DNA of 64,000 nucleotides from NCBI RefSeq assembly GCF_033845285.1, contig NZ_JAWXCX010000001.1, forward strand, positions 1,565,495-1,629,494. The letters run 5' to 3'. Positions 9,434 to 19,462 of the stretch are shown here, one piece after another. The DNA is from Marinococcus sp. PL1-022. Lineage in GTDB: Bacteria; Bacillota; Bacilli; Bacillales; Marinococcaceae. A program made the position numbers and the translations under genes. Numbering within the stretch: position 1 is the first letter of the stretch; the number at the start of each line of letters is the position of its first letter. The notes beneath the pieces are model-generated. The model worked only from the letters and a program-made list of their open reading frames with translations. It made no database searches and was not told the origin of the DNA.

Positions 9434-12400
9434 CGTTTTCCTCCTCCTGGAACAGCGTCTCCCATTTCATGCCCCCGCTCCGAAAGCTCCGGAATTCGTT
9501 GCCCGGAAACCCGCGGTCGAATTGGCATACAGAATGAAATTCACAGTAGTCACATGCTTTTTTTTGTTTCATTTGAAAAGGCTGAATGCTCGTATCGCCT
9601 GCTCTCAGCTGCTCACCGATATGGCGGATTTTTTCACGGATATGGCCGCGAAGACGTTCAAACTGTTCTTTTGACACGACCGGTGACTGTTTATTAAACC
9701 CTCCGCCTTTATTCAGACGCGCAGGTACAATAAACGAATCGGCGCGCGCCTCAAGCCGTTCATCCATCATTTTGGCAATGCCGGGATCGTCCGGCAGAAT
9801 GCCTTTCATGCGGAACTGCTTCATCATCTCCTGCTCAATATCCTCTGGAGACCATGACCGCCCCGCCTGAATGATAGGATTGTGTACGTTGAAATACAGT
9901 ACGCCGGCCGGATCTGCTTTCGTTCCGAGCCATTCTTCGGAAAAGGAGAGCACTACATCCAGATAGACGAGCATCTGCAGCGCCAGTCCGAAAAATACTT
10001 CTTCCGGACGCAGGTCTTTAGCACTGGACTTGTAATCAATCACCCGGAGCAGCACCCCGCTGTCCGAAACCGCCTGGTCAACGCGGTCAATTCTTCCCGC
10101 TACTTCCATCTGGGTGCCATCAGACAGTTCAAACAGGAGCGGCGGAATTTCCTCGCTCGGTCCAAAGCCTACTTCAAGCCCAATAGGCGAAAAGCGGCTG
10201 GATTTTGCCTGCTGGCTCAAAATCATCGAAGCCCGCTGCACGGTTTCTTCAAGCTTTTTTAATAAATACTGGTGTCTGGAATTGCTTAAAAGAATCTGGC
10301 GCTGAATGGCCGGAGCCAGTTCATGCACTGCTTCTTCGGCATAATCGCGGGCATTTTGCTCGGAAAGCTCCTCCCACGTCCGCCCGTCCCGGTACACCGA
10401 TTTTGTTACATCCTTTAAAGCCGCGTGAAACAGCTGCCCGATATCCGGCGCTTCGAGCTTGTACAGCTGTCTCTCCTTCAGCTTCAACCCGTACGAAGCA
10501 AACTGCCGGAAAGCACAGGCTTCATACTGCTCCATCCGCGACACGCTCGTTTTCATTTTCCGCCCGTACAGCTCCCGGGTTGTTTCCCTTGACAGAGCTA
10601 CTGCTTCATTACGGTAAAACAGGCTTTTCGTCAGTTTTTCCATACGGTTGTTTTTGACAAAAACATTGTACACGCTCCACCAGAGTTCAGCCACGTCCTC
10701 TCCCTGCCTGCAGCGTTCAAGTTCTCCAATCAAAAAGCTCATTGTTTTCATGGAGGCATTTACAAAATGCAGCTGCTCCTCTTTGCTGTAGACACCTGGT
10801 TCGTTTTGAATCAGCACCGGTGCCTGGTCCGGGAACATATCCAGGAGCTGCTGGATCACAATCGAGGGCTGAAGCCGCTTTCCTTCTTCATCCGCCATTG
10901 GGTAGCTGACAATCAGTCTGTCGGAGGGCAGACTCATCGTGCGATAAATGAGGAAGTTTTCATTCAGAAGCTTTGCCTCCCCGCTTTCTTCAAGCTCAAT
11001 GCCCTGCTGCTCGAGCCAGGCCCGGTCTCCCTCCTGCAGCATACTGCTTTCTTCGAGGGCAGCCGGAAGGACACCTTCGTTTACGCCGAGCAGATACACC
11101 ACTTTAATATCCAGCAGCCGTGAACGTTCCATATCAGCTGCAGTTACCTGGTCCAGGGAAGGAGGCACAATCGAAAAAGTCGCTTTCGTAAAGCCAGCTT
11201 CCATCATCTGTTGAAAAGTCTGCATGCCTGCCTTATCATCGCCGGCCACCTCTACCATCTGCTCTAGCAGGTCCACGATCATGTCCCAGATCTGCTCATG
11301 CTCTCTTGCCATCTCCAGACGGTTATGATGGAGGCAGTCATCGCGCATCATTTCAAGTTTTTCCGGTATCCGGAGCTCCTCTAAAAACGTAAATAATGCG
11401 CCCGCTTTTTCCCGTACAGTCCGTGCTTTTTTCAGTCTTGCCTGCAGCGAGAATAATGGAGCACTCAACCGCATTCGTGTCTGATGAATGTCTCTTTCGA
11501 TCTCGTGGTTGTCTTTATGCTCCCACTCGTCCTCCACATTGGTGGCATGGTACCGGTAGACCCACTGTTCTTCGCTTTTCCAGTCTTTTTCTTTGACGTT
11601 TCGGGCGAGCACGTAGTTTTCCAGAAAGTCTACCTGTTTTCTCGCTTCCGTCCAGGACTCATGTACGTCAAACAGCATATCTGTTTTAAATGTCCGGAAT
11701 ACTGACTCGTATCTCCACCGTTCTGCAATGGTCTCAAGCGCTGACCGAATAAATTCCACTACCGGGTGATTCAGTACCGGGCGCGTTTCATCCACAAACA
11801 CCGGAACCCGGTAATCCTGAAACACGGTTTCAATTATATGATTGTAGTCCCCCGGGTTTCTGGCGACGACAGCAATATCCTCATACCTGTAATTATGATC
11901 CCGGACAAGCGCCGCGATATCCCGCGCACATTCCTCCACCTCTGTACGGCGGTTGACCGCATTTTTAACTGTAACAGCACCTCCGCCCCGGCTTGTTTTA
12001 TAGGAACGGTTTTCCATGAACCTCTCTAAATGCTGCAGCGCTTCGTGCTTATTTGTCGCTCCGCCGTTAAACCAGTACGGCTTCTCCACCGCTACGGCAT
12101 GCTCCTCTGCCAGCCCGTTCAGCTGGTAATACGTTTTTGCTGTCTGTCTGAACATATCCGGAGCCGGATGTGTGTCTTCCTTATTTGTTAAATCGTCGAG
12201 CGTCAATGCCACCCGCACATCCTGCGAGTACTGAAGCAGCTGCCCGACCACTGAAAGCTCCTGCGGCGTGAACCTGTGGAAGCCATCAATATAAACGACT
12301 GCTTCTGCAAGGTATGCAGACGAGGCTACTTTTTCAGTCAGCCAGAACAGCTGCTCTTCACTTCCGATGTAGCGGTCACCAATGATCTTATCCATCTCTT

Positions 12401-12908
12401 CCCAAATGAGCAGAAGGTCCTGCAGCTTTGCGGTTAAAATGCGGTCAGCGCCGGTTGCTCCGCTGCTTTCCAGCTCTGTCGCCATATCGCGCATAGCCGT
12501 TTTGGATACGTTATGAGTTTTCCATTCTGTAATTACTTCATCGACCTGGTCAATGAAACCATCCGTATAGCTCGACGTTTCATACAGCCGAAAATGCTTA
12601 CGCTGTTCACTGATCACTTTGCGGATCAGCATCTGTTTACCTGTTTTCTGAAGGGCGGTTTTGGCTGCTCCTCCCGTTTCCTGAAAAACCTTCCACGCAA
12701 GTCTCGGGAAGCTGTAAACCTGGGCCCTTGTCATCCCTTTTTCCGACAGGCGGACAAGCTGTTGTTCCACCTGGAAAGTCATTTGATCAGGGGTAATAAC
12801 GATAACCGGAGGTCCGTTGGGATCACGGGTGATCATTTCATTGATCTCTTGGTACATGGCGGTGGACTTACCCATTCCGGAGCGTCCGAGATAAAATTGT
12901 AGGCTCAT
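9411..12908 (-). CDS. addB: AddB helicase-nuclease subunit
   Basis: AddB is the second AddAB subunit: an inactivated helicase fold that recognises Chi, with a nuclease domain and an iron-sulfur cluster. I place the start at the ATG at 12908 (MSLQFYLGRSGMGKST). It has AGAGGAG at good spacing and agrees with the family start, whereas the longer frame begins inside the promoter leader. Visible features are Walker A (GRSGMGKST), a C-terminal IDYKSS nuclease motif, and the cluster cysteines: one in YEACAFRQ and three in CDYCEFHSVC. The length of 1165 residues is normal. It is the first gene of the addB-addA-sbcD-sbcC operon. Confidence 0.95.
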   Translation of the reverse strand: MSLQFYLGRSGMGKSTAMYQEINEMITRDPNGPPVIVITPDQMTFQVEQQLVRLSEKGMTRAQVYSFPRLAWKVFQETGGAAKTALQKTGKQMLIRKVISEQRKHFRLYETSSYTDGFIDQVDEVITEWKTHNVSKTAMRDMATELESSGATGADRILTAKLQDLLLIWEEMDKIIGDRYIGSEEQLFWLTEKVASSAYLAEAVVYIDGFHRFTPQELSVVGQLLQYSQDVRVALTLDDLTNKEDTHPAPDMFRQTAKTYYQLNGLAEEHAVAVEKPYWFNGGATNKHEALQHLERFMENRSYKTSRGGGAVTVKNAVNRRTEVEECARDIAALVRDHNYRYEDIAVVARNPGDYNHIIETVFQDYRVPVFVDETRPVLNHPVVEFIRSALETIAERWRYESVFRTFKTDMLFDVHESWTEARKQVDFLENYVLARNVKEKDWKSEEQWVYRYHATNVEDEWEHKDNHEIERDIHQTRMRLSAPLFSLQARLKKARTVREKAGALFTFLEELRIPEKLEMMRDDCLHHNRLEMAREHEQIWDMIVDLLEQMVEVAGDDKAGMQTFQQMMEAGFTKATFSIVPPSLDQVTAADMERSRLLDIKVVYLLGVNEGVLPAALEESSMLQEGDRAWLEQQGIELEESGEAKLLNENFLIYRTMSLPSDRLIVSYPMADEEGKRLQPSIVIQQLLDMFPDQAPVLIQNEPGVYSKEEQLHFVNASMKTMSFLIGELERCRQGEDVAELWWSVYNVFVKNNRMEKLTKSLFYRNEAVALSRETTRELYGRKMKTSVSRMEQYEACAFRQFASYGLKLKERQLYKLEAPDIGQLFHAALKDVTKSVYRDGRTWEELSEQNARDYAEEAVHELAPAIQRQILLSNSRHQYLLKKLEETVQRASMILSQQAKSSRFSPIGLEVGFGPSEEIPPLLFELSDGTQMEVAGRIDRVDQAVSDSGVLLRVIDYKSSAKDLRPEEVFFGLALQMLVYLDVVLSFSEEWLGTKADPAGVLYFNVHNPIIQAGRSWSPEDIEQEMMKQFRMKGILPDDPGIAKMMDERLEARADSFIVPARLNKGGGFNKQSPVVSKEQFERLRGHIREKIRHIGEQLRAGDTSIQPFQMKQKKACDYCEFHSVCQFDRGFPGNEFRSFRSGGMKWETLFQEEENDESEDHS

Positions 12909-12956
12909 GAACATTCTCCTCTGCCGGCTTAAAAACCGGATCATATGTTTGGTTTT

Positions 12957-13003
12957 ATTATATCAGATTTTTAATTTTTTGTTTAATACAGTATGTGAAA
13001 TTA
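12957..13003 (-). promoter_or_regulatory. addB promoter with conserved upstream element (copy B)
   Basis: Read on the minus strand, a TATAAT box (12957-12962) is preceded by TGA, making an extended -10. No good -35 box exists; TAAACA lies 17 bases upstream. Instead the element TTTCACATACTGTAT ends about 24 bases before the -10. Nearly the same arrangement precedes the small membrane gene ending at 36094, where the -10 is TACAAT. Confidence 0.7.
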
Positions 13004-13013
13004 ATTAATTTCC

Positions 13014-13046
13014 ATACAAAAAACGCCCTGCTGCCAGGACGTTTTT
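13014..13046 (-). terminator. Terminator of the small gene upstream of addB
   Basis: The stem AACGCCCTG / CAGGACGTT (loop CTGC) is flanked by A-rich and T-rich runs on both sides, so it can work in either direction. It lies just past the stop at 13054. Confidence 0.8.
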
Positions 13047-13053
13047 TCACTTA

Positions 13054-13377
13054 TTAGGAAACAGCGTTCGCTGTTTTTTGTGGTTTGCTGAATCGTTTTA
13101 CTCCTGCGCAGTTGAGATGTTCGAACGGACCGAATCCATGGAGGAATAGGCGCAATTCTTTTTTCAGCTGCAGGCGTTCATGGACATACACCGAAATGTC
13201 TTCAAACTGGTAACGCGTATATGTGGCAGTTTCAGCAGGTGTGCCTACCTGTACTACTGTATCGACTGGGCCTTTGTCTTTTTTCTGATTCCAAAAATAA
13301 AATGGGTCCAGCGTAACTACGCCTCCATCTTTTCTAATACGCGCAGCTGTTTTTCGGTCCATTTTAATATTGCTCAT
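13054..13377 (-). CDS. Conserved hypothetical protein (107 aa)
   Basis: I do not recognise this protein. The ATG at 13377 (MSNIKMDRKTAARI) is chosen because it follows AAGGAGGG at correct spacing; the longer frame would start within untranslated leader. The product is basic and soluble with no signal peptide or membrane segment. It has an early KDGGVVTLDPFYFW stretch and one cysteine near the end (LNCAGVKRF). The N-terminal GG-V-x-T pattern loosely recalls small HesB/CC-Se motif proteins, but that is weak. It has its own terminator and is not in the add operon. Confidence 0.65.
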   Translation of the reverse strand: MSNIKMDRKTAARIRKDGGVVTLDPFYFWNQKKDKGPVDTVVQVGTPAETATYTRYQFEDISVYVHERLQLKKELRLFLHGFGPFEHLNCAGVKRFSKPQKTANAVS

Positions 13378-13612
13378 ACTATCCCTCCTTGGTATATCGT
13401 GTTCTCTCAACGATCACATAAATGATTATATCAATAGATAGAAACGGAACGCAAGCGTTAAACGAAGAAAAAATCATTTATTTTCATTTCATCTCTTTTT
13501 TTACGATAAAATGGCTGAAAATCAGAGATTATCGCGGAATATGAAAAAATATGAGTTTTCTTATCGTCAGCCCGGCACCAGTATAAGCCCTGCCTTTTTG
13601 TGTTTCTGCAAA

Positions 13613-13643
13613 GAAAAAACCCGCCGGGAAGCGGGCTTTTTTT
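13613..13643 (-). terminator. Terminator of odhAB
   Basis: The minus-strand hairpin AGCCCGC / GCGGGTT is followed by TTTTTTC, directly after the odhB stop. Confidence 0.85.
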
Positions 13644-13649
13644 CGTATA

Positions 13650-14948
13650 TTACCCTTCAAGCAGAAGGTTTTCCGGATCTTCAAGCAGCTGTTTCAGCGT
13701 TACAAGAAAGCTTACTGCTTCTTTGCCATCTACGATGCGGTGATCATAGGAAAGGGCTGTATACATCATTGGACGGTTCTCCATCGTATCCTGGTCGATG
13801 GCCACCGGGCGCCACTGGATCGTGTGCATCCCGAGTATACCTACCTGCGGAGCGTTCAAAATCGGTGTCGAAAGCAGCGAACCGAAAACGCCTCCGTTCG
13901 TAATAGTGAAGGTCCCGCCCTGAAGATCTTTCAAGGTTAATTTATTATCGCGGGCTTTTAAGGAAAGGTCCATAATTTCCTGTTCAATTTCAGCAAACGT
14001 TTTACGGTCTGCATCCCGGACTACTGGTACTACGAGGCCATCATCAGTGGAAACAGCCATGCCGATATCATAGAACTGCTTTTTAATCACTTCTGTAGCC
14101 TGGATTTCCGCGTTCAGCAGCGGATATTTTTTCAACGCCGCGATAACACCCTTCGTAAAGAAGGACATAAATCCGAGGCGTACGTCGTGCTGTTCCTGGA
14201 ACGTATCCTTCCGGCGCTTTCTCAGATCCATGATTGCTGACATGTCCACTTCGTTAAACGTGGTCAGCATCGCTGTTTCCTGCTGGACTTCCTTCAGCCG
14301 GCTCGCGATCGTCTGACGGCGGCGGGACATTTTGATGCGCTCAACCGGTTTGCCTTCGAATTCGTCTTTCTCGGTTTTTGCAGCAGGTTTTTCCGGCTGT
14401 TTTTCTTCTTTATTGCTGCTTCCTTTGACCTCATTATCCACATCTTCTTTGCGGACGCGGCCCTTTGGATCACTTCCGGACACTTCGTTCAAGTCAATGC
14501 CCTGCTCGCGGGCATATTTACGCACAGATGGAGAAGCAACAGGGCGGTCTGCCGGAGATTCTTCTTTCGATTCTTCTTCCGTGCTTTCTTTTGATTTATC
14601 TGCTGCCGGCTCTTTGGCAGCCTCCTGTTTTTCTTCCTGCTTTTCTTCGCTTTCCTTTTCAGGAGCCGCTTCCTCCGGGCTTTTCTCTTCTGAGCTTCCG
14701 CCGCCGGCTTCACCGTTTTCATCCACAACGGCAATTACTTCGCCGACCTCTACGTTGTCTCCCTCTTCTTTTAACAGTTCCTGGAGGACACCAGTTTTTT
14801 CCGACGGGATTTCCACATTCACTTTGTCAGTTTCAAGCTCAGCGATGTTTTCTCCCTGTTCGACTTTGTCCCCTGGTTTTTTTAACCATTCTGCGATTGT
14901 TCCCTCTGTAACGGATTCGCCTAGTTCTGGTACTTTGATCTCTGCCAT
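13650..14948 (-). CDS. odhB: 2-Oxoglutarate dehydrogenase E2 (dihydrolipoyl succinyltransferase)
   Basis: E2 core of the 2-oxoglutarate dehydrogenase complex, transferring succinyl groups from lipoamide to CoA. The 432 residues show an N-terminal lipoyl domain ([14 protein letters not shown], lipoyl Lys near 43), then a Glu/Lys/Ser-rich acidic linker (about 80-140). An E1/E3-binding domain ([14 protein letters not shown]...GRVRKEDV) follows, and a catalytic acyltransferase domain carries the [10 protein letters not shown] signature near the C-terminus. The long acidic linker fits a salt-tolerant proteome. It follows odhA by 13 bases. No lpd (E3) gene is nearby, so E3 must be supplied elsewhere, as in B. 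subtilis. Confidence 0.95.
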   Translation of the reverse strand: MAEIKVPELGESVTEGTIAEWLKKPGDKVEQGENIAELETDKVNVEIPSEKTGVLQELLKEEGDNVEVGEVIAVVDENGEAGGGSSEEKSPEEAAPEKESEEKQEEKQEAAKEPAADKSKESTEEESKEESPADRPVASPSVRKYAREQGIDLNEVSGSDPKGRVRKEDVDNEVKGSSNKEEKQPEKPAAKTEKDEFEGKPVERIKMSRRRQTIASRLKEVQQETAMLTTFNEVDMSAIMDLRKRRKDTFQEQHDVRLGFMSFFTKGVIAALKKYPLLNAEIQATEVIKKQFYDIGMAVSTDDGLVVPVVRDADRKTFAEIEQEIMDLSLKARDNKLTLKDLQGGTFTITNGGVFGSLLSTPILNAPQVGILGMHTIQWRPVAIDQDTMENRPMMYTALSYDHRIVDGKEAVSFLVTLKQLLEDPENLLLEG

Positions 14949-14961
14949 GACTGCGTCCTCC

Positions 14962-17808
14962 TTATTCGTTTCCTTTTAGGGCTTCCTGGATGATGCGGTT
15001 CTGTTCTTTTTTATGGATTGTAGGGTCGCCTTCTGCCGGACTTGACCTTCTGCGGCGCCCGATGTAATCCACCGATGCTCCTTTTGGAGCCAGGTTATGC
15101 AGGAGCGGGTACATATAATACCATGCGCCCATGTTCTTCGGCTCTTCCTGGACCCATTGGATCGATTTTACGTTTGGATACGCTTCTAAGATGTCACGAA
15201 TTTCTTCTTCCGGAAACGGATAGAGCTCTTCAATCCGGACAATATGGATATCACTCGGTACTTCACCGTCGGCCAGTGCTTCATGCAGGTCGATCGTCAT
15301 TTTTCCAGTACCTACGAGCAGGCGTTTTACTTTCTTTTTGTCTTTGCCCGTCAGCGGATCCTCCACTACGGATTGGAAAGCACCTTCACCGAAGGCTTCC
15401 GGTTCGCTCGCTACGGTCTGATTACGCAGCAGGCTTTTTGGTGTCATGAGTACAAGCGGACGCATTTCGTCTTTTCCGAGAAATTCCGCCTGGCGCCGGA
15501 GCAGATGAAAGTATTGTGCTGAACTTGAAAGGTAAGCGACATTCCAGTTGTTTTCTGCCGAGAGTGTCAGGAAACGTTCGAGTCTTGCACTCGAGTGCTC
15601 CGGTCCCTGTCCTTCGTAGCCGTGCGGGAGCAGAAAGACCATACCGGACTTTTGTCCCCATTTGGCGCGGCCCGCAGATACAAATTGATCAAATATCACC
15701 TGCGCAGCGTTACCGAAATCACCAAACTGGGCTTCCCAGAGTGTCAGCGTTTCCGGGGCCTGCACATTGTAACCATATTCAAAACCTACAATACCGTTTT
15801 CGGAGAGCGGACTGTTGTATAGTGCAAAGGCTGCATTTGCTTTCGAGAACGCATGCATAGGGGAGTACATATCACCGTTTTTATGGTCGTGGAGCACCAG
15901 ATGTCTCTGCGCGAACGTACCGCGCTGGGAATCCTGACCAGTTAAACGCACCGGTGTCCCATCCGCCAGAATCGTTGCGAAAGCCAGCGCTTCGGCATGG
16001 CCCCAGTCCACTTTGCCGCCTTCTTCCATAGCCGGACCGCGGCGCTCAAGAATTTTTCTTAATTTCGGAAAGACGTTAAAGTTTTCCGGCCAGGTAATAA
16101 GCTCCTGGTTAATTTCTTTCAGTTCATTTAAGTCATAGCCGGTCTCAACTTTAGGAAGACGTTTTTCCACTTCTTCCGGAACAGGTCCAAGCTCGGTTTC
16201 CGCTTCTTTATCCTCTGCTACTTTATTGTATTGGTCCCGCAGATGATTCAGCGTATCCTCTTTCAGCTGATCAGTTTCTGATTTGTCCCAGAAGCCGATT
16301 TCATCCAGATGGTCCGCATAATGCTCCCTAACAGTCGGATGCTCCCTGATCAATCCGTATAAGTAAGGCTGGGTTGCCGCCGGTTCGTCCGTTTCGTTAT
16401 GGCCATAACGGCGGTAGCCAATCAAGTCAATCAGGAAGTCTTTGTTAAATTTATTTCTGTATTCGTAAGCCAGCTGTACGGCCGCAAGACAGGCCTCCGG
16501 TTCATCCGCATTCACGTGAATAACCGGGATTTCGTATCCCTTGGCCGGGTCGCTCGAATAGGTGGTACTTCTTGCTTCATCCGTGTCGGTTGTAAAACCG
16601 AGCTGGTTATTGGCAATAATATGCACGGTGCCGCCAGTCTGATACCCTTTCAGCCGGCTCATGTTCAGGGTTTCTGTTACGACGCCCTCGCCGGGAAAAG
16701 CCGCATCCCCGTGCACTAAAATAGCCATGGCCTTAGAGCCGTCCTGCTGCGGAAAGCCCGGTTCGCTGCAGTCATCCTGGGCTGCCCGCGTATAGCCTTC
16801 CACAACCGGATTGACGTATTCCAGGTGACTCGGATTGTTGGCCAGGGAAATACGGGACTCAAACGATTCCTGATTAATGTTTTTATCTGCCCCCAGGTGA
16901 TACTTTACATCTCCTGTCCAGCCGTAATTAATCCCGACAGAGCCTTCCGAAGGCACGAGATCTTTGTTTGGAGAGTGCTGAAACTCAGAGAAGATCAGGT
17001 CGTAAGGCTTCCCGATAACTTTAGCCAGGACACTCAAACGACCCCGGTGGGCCATGCCGATCATAATGTTTCTTGCCCCGTCCTGCATCGCACTGTGGGT
17101 GAGCTCTTCCATGATAGGAGCAAGAATGTCAATTCCTTCTATAGAAAAACGTTTCTGGCCGACAAACGTTTTCTGCAGAAACTGCTCAAATGCTTCTACT
17201 TCCGTAAGGCTTTTCAACAGAGCTTTGCGTTTATCCTCCGACACATCGCTGTAAATTTCGCCTGCCTCCACCTTGCGGTTGAGCCAGCGGTGTTCCTCCA
17301 CGTCATGAACGTGGTCGAATTCAAAAGCGATGGTTTTAGTATACATCTGCTTTAAATGCTCGATTGCTTCGAGCCCGTCTGACACTGATTCCGGCGCATC
17401 CGGACATAGGATTTCCTTTGGTATGGTCCGAAGATCTTCTTCACTTAACCCATATTCTTCTATGCGAAGAAATGAGGTTTCCCCGTTTGGTTCCTGAAGC
17501 GGGTTGATGTCTGCAGACAGATGGCCGTGAATGCGGATGTTTTCAGCAAGTTTGACTGCATCCGCGATCTTTTCCATATTTAGTCCGGCACCGACTGCCT
17601 GGTCTTTATCCTCCACAGCAGGAGCATAGCTGACTGCTGCTTCCCCATTTGAAGACGGAGGTCCGTACTGGTCGAACCAGCTTTTGATCTCCGGCTCCAC
17701 GGCGTCAGGATCTTCTTTGTACACGTCGTATTGCTCCCACATATAACCCAGATTGGGACCATAAAATTCCTGCCAGGCTTCTTCAGCCCTGGATTGATGC
17801 TTACTCAT
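14962..17808 (-). CDS. odhA: 2-Oxoglutarate dehydrogenase E1
   Basis: Thiamine-diphosphate E1 subunit that decarboxylates 2-oxoglutarate and succinylates the E2 lipoyl group. The 948 residues have the typical N-terminal segment ([21 protein letters not shown]). TPP/metal-binding parts are [23 protein letters not shown]...[11 protein letters not shown] and [14 protein letters not shown] transketolase-like C-terminal half ends with [13 protein letters not shown]. Length matches Bacillus OdhA. It is the first gene of odhA-odhB, with a modest candidate promoter at 17853-17880. Confidence 0.95.
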   Translation of the reverse strand: MSKHQSRAEEAWQEFYGPNLGYMWEQYDVYKEDPDAVEPEIKSWFDQYGPPSSNGEAAVSYAPAVEDKDQAVGAGLNMEKIADAVKLAENIRIHGHLSADINPLQEPNGETSFLRIEEYGLSEEDLRTIPKEILCPDAPESVSDGLEAIEHLKQMYTKTIAFEFDHVHDVEEHRWLNRKVEAGEIYSDVSEDKRKALLKSLTEVEAFEQFLQKTFVGQKRFSIEGIDILAPIMEELTHSAMQDGARNIMIGMAHRGRLSVLAKVIGKPYDLIFSEFQHSPNKDLVPSEGSVGINYGWTGDVKYHLGADKNINQESFESRISLANNPSHLEYVNPVVEGYTRAAQDDCSEPGFPQQDGSKAMAILVHGDAAFPGEGVVTETLNMSRLKGYQTGGTVHIIANNQLGFTTDTDEARSTTYSSDPAKGYEIPVIHVNADEPEACLAAVQLAYEYRNKFNKDFLIDLIGYRRYGHNETDEPAATQPYLYGLIREHPTVREHYADHLDEIGFWDKSETDQLKEDTLNHLRDQYNKVAEDKEAETELGPVPEEVEKRLPKVETGYDLNELKEINQELITWPENFNVFPKLRKILERRGPAMEEGGKVDWGHAEALAFATILADGTPVRLTGQDSQRGTFAQRHLVLHDHKNGDMYSPMHAFSKANAAFALYNSPLSENGIVGFEYGYNVQAPETLTLWEAQFGDFGNAAQVIFDQFVSAGRAKWGQKSGMVFLLPHGYEGQGPEHSSARLERFLTLSAENNWNVAYLSSSAQYFHLLRRQAEFLGKDEMRPLVLMTPKSLLRNQTVASEPEAFGEGAFQSVVEDPLTGKDKKKVKRLLVGTGKMTIDLHEALADGEVPSDIHIVRIEELYPFPEEEIRDILEAYPNVKSIQWVQEEPKNMGAWYYMYPLLHNLAPKGASVDYIGRRRRSSPAEGDPTIHKKEQNRIIQEALKGNE

Positions 17809-17852
17809 CGAGTGATACCCCCAGCTTATGTGATCAATAAGTTTTCTAAACT

Positions 17853-17880
17853 ATCATATTAGTCGTTTAATATCTATGAA
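17853..17880 (-). promoter_or_regulatory. Candidate odhA promoter
   Basis: Minus-strand TTCATA (17875-17880), a 16-base spacer and TATGAT (17853-17858), giving a leader of about 40 bases before the odhA ATG. The -35 is weak, so this is a plausible guess. Confidence 0.35.
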
Positions 17881-18205
17881 GGTGAACCATTTGGAATGGA
17901 GTCTCCACCATCACTTCCCTTCTTCGACTCAACCAATTCTTCGAGAACATGCCTTATCATAAATCAGACATATTTTAACATGCTTAGAGCAGGTGCTCAA
18001 AACCTTACACAGCCAAGTATACGAAAATATGTATGTTCCTCGCTGCAGGAAGCCGGAAATCCGCCTGATTTCTGTTTTCCGGCATCTTTAAAGCGGCATT
18101 TCTTATGAAGCGTTCTCACACACCTACATTGTACACTAATTCTTTTCACTTGACAGTCCCTAAACTGAATTATTTGCTTTTCCGGGCGGATCGGCATATT
18201 TCTTT
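17881..18205. other. Intergenic stretch without a recognisable gene
   Basis: About 325 bases between the divergent odhA and HAD genes. Open frames on both strands here are short, lack ribosome binding sites and have no family signature. The only structure I see is a loose inverted repeat (GCCGGAAA ... TTTCCGGC, about 18050-18082) without a T-run. Confidence 0.5.
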
Positions 18206-18234
18206 TTCTTAAATATTAATCGCTGTGCTATGAT
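18206..18234 (+). promoter_or_regulatory. Promoter of the HAD phosphatase gene
   Basis: TTCTTA, a 17-base spacer and TATGAT, with TGC before the -10 (extended -10). It lies about 37 bases upstream of the start codon. Confidence 0.6.
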
Positions 18235-18270
18235 TTATACATACTTTTTCACTTTCACAGGGGGATTTTC

Positions 18271-19050
18271 ATGAAAACACTTATTTTTGATTTAGACGAC
18301 ACCCTGCTCTGGGATAAAAAAAGCATCACTGAAGCGCTGCGGGCCACGGCCTTCGATGCTGAAATACGTACTGGTGTAAAGGCACACCTGCTCATGGAAA
18401 CCGTGAAGCGGACGGCCCCCGAGTTGTATAAAAAACTCTCTGTATATGATTTCACTAAAACGATAGGCATTAACGCATTCGAAGGCCTCTGGGGAAACTT
18501 TGACGATATTGAACACCGGCGCTTCCAGGAAATGAGCCGGCTTATTTCCTCCTACCAAAAAGAAACCTGGACACGTGCGCTTGCAGCCCATGGCGTTCAC
18601 CAGCCGGAAGCAGGGGAATGGCTGAAAGACCGTTTTATTATGCATCGGCGTCATCTTCCATACGTATACGCTGATACGTTTGAAGTCCTTCACACACTAA
18701 AGAACAATTACCAGCTGCTGATGCTCACAAACGGCTCTCCAAGTCTGCAGCGGCTGAAGCTGTCACTCACCCCGGCCCTTGTACCTTTTTTTGACCATAT
18801 TATTATCAGTGGCGAATTCGGTGTGGGCAAACCTGATCCTTCCATCTTTACTCATGCGCTGCATCTCGCAGGCGCCGCTCCTGAAGATACGCTGATGGTC
18901 GGCGACAACATGAACACCGATATTGCCGGGGCAAAAAATACCGGGATCAACAGCGCCTGGATTAACCATGATGGGAGCGTCCCGGCCCATGAATTCCGGG
19001 CAGAGCATGAACTGACAGCCCTCGGGGATCTGCTGCACCTGCTTCGCTGA
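18271..19050 (+). CDS. HAD-superfamily hydrolase (YjjG/phosphoglycolate-phosphatase type)
   Basis: Soluble phosphohydrolase of the haloacid dehalogenase superfamily, subfamily I. The four motifs are intact: FDLDDTLL (Asp7 nucleophile, Asp9 acid), LTNGS, the lysine in GVGKPDP, and VGDNMNTDIAGAKN. An alpha-helical cap lies between motifs I and II. The 259 residues are typical. The ATG follows AGGGGG at good spacing. Family members dephosphorylate small phosphates such as nucleotides or phosphoglycolate; the substrate cannot be read from sequence. It is a single-gene unit. Confidence 0.85.
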   Translation: MKTLIFDLDDTLLWDKKSITEALRATAFDAEIRTGVKAHLLMETVKRTAPELYKKLSVYDFTKTIGINAFEGLWGNFDDIEHRRFQEMSRLISSYQKETWTRALAAHGVHQPEAGEWLKDRFIMHRRHLPYVYADTFEVLHTLKNNYQLLMLTNGSPSLQRLKLSLTPALVPFFDHIIISGEFGVGKPDPSIFTHALHLAGAAPEDTLMVGDNMNTDIAGAKNTGINSAWINHDGSVPAHEFRAEHELTALGDLLHLLR

Positions 19051-19063
19051 ACAGGCTTCCGGT

Positions 19064-19333
19064 TCACAAAAACGGACGGAGTTTTTTGACATAGCGCTTC
19101 ACGCGGAACAGCACCTCGCGCTGAAGCGAAGGACGGGGGATCTGGGAAGCAACTGCTTTCACGTCAGGATAGACTCCGTAAGCGTGGTAGGCTACCGGAA
19201 TGACAGCTTCAAATAAAATATCGCCCTTTTCACGGTGTATTACTTCAGTTCTCACCTCCGCTATATGCGTCTGGAGTTCGTCCTCCGGCTCCTTTAAATA
19301 AACAGATTCAACATCAAAGATATATTGCGGCAT
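19064..19333 (-). CDS. Hypothetical protein (about 89 aa)
   Basis: Not recognised. I prefer the ATG at 19333 (MPQYIFDVESVYLKEPEDE), which has AAAGGAG 13 bases upstream. The longer frame begins with a TTG at 19384 lacking any ribosome binding site. The product is soluble, acidic at the start and basic at the C-terminus (LFRVKRYVKKLRPFL), with no cysteines and no membrane segment. It converges on the HAD gene with a 13-base gap and no visible terminator between them. Confidence 0.55.
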   Translation of the reverse strand: MPQYIFDVESVYLKEPEDELQTHIAEVRTEVIHREKGDILFEAVIPVAYHAYGVYPDVKAVASQIPRPSLQREVLFRVKRYVKKLRPFL

Positions 19334-19462
19334 GCCTTGATCGTGGCTCCTTTCCCTTGAGACGAATAAAAATGTTCTTTGCAAATGGCGGGTTTCGTGT
19401 TAATTTAGTACAATGTTTGTAGTAATTATACATAAAATTGTATGAATATCGAGGTGAAGAAA

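Noticed and set aside
17896-18108. Small frames between odhA and the HAD gene
   Set aside because: No ribosome sites, no family likeness, overlapping frames on both strands.
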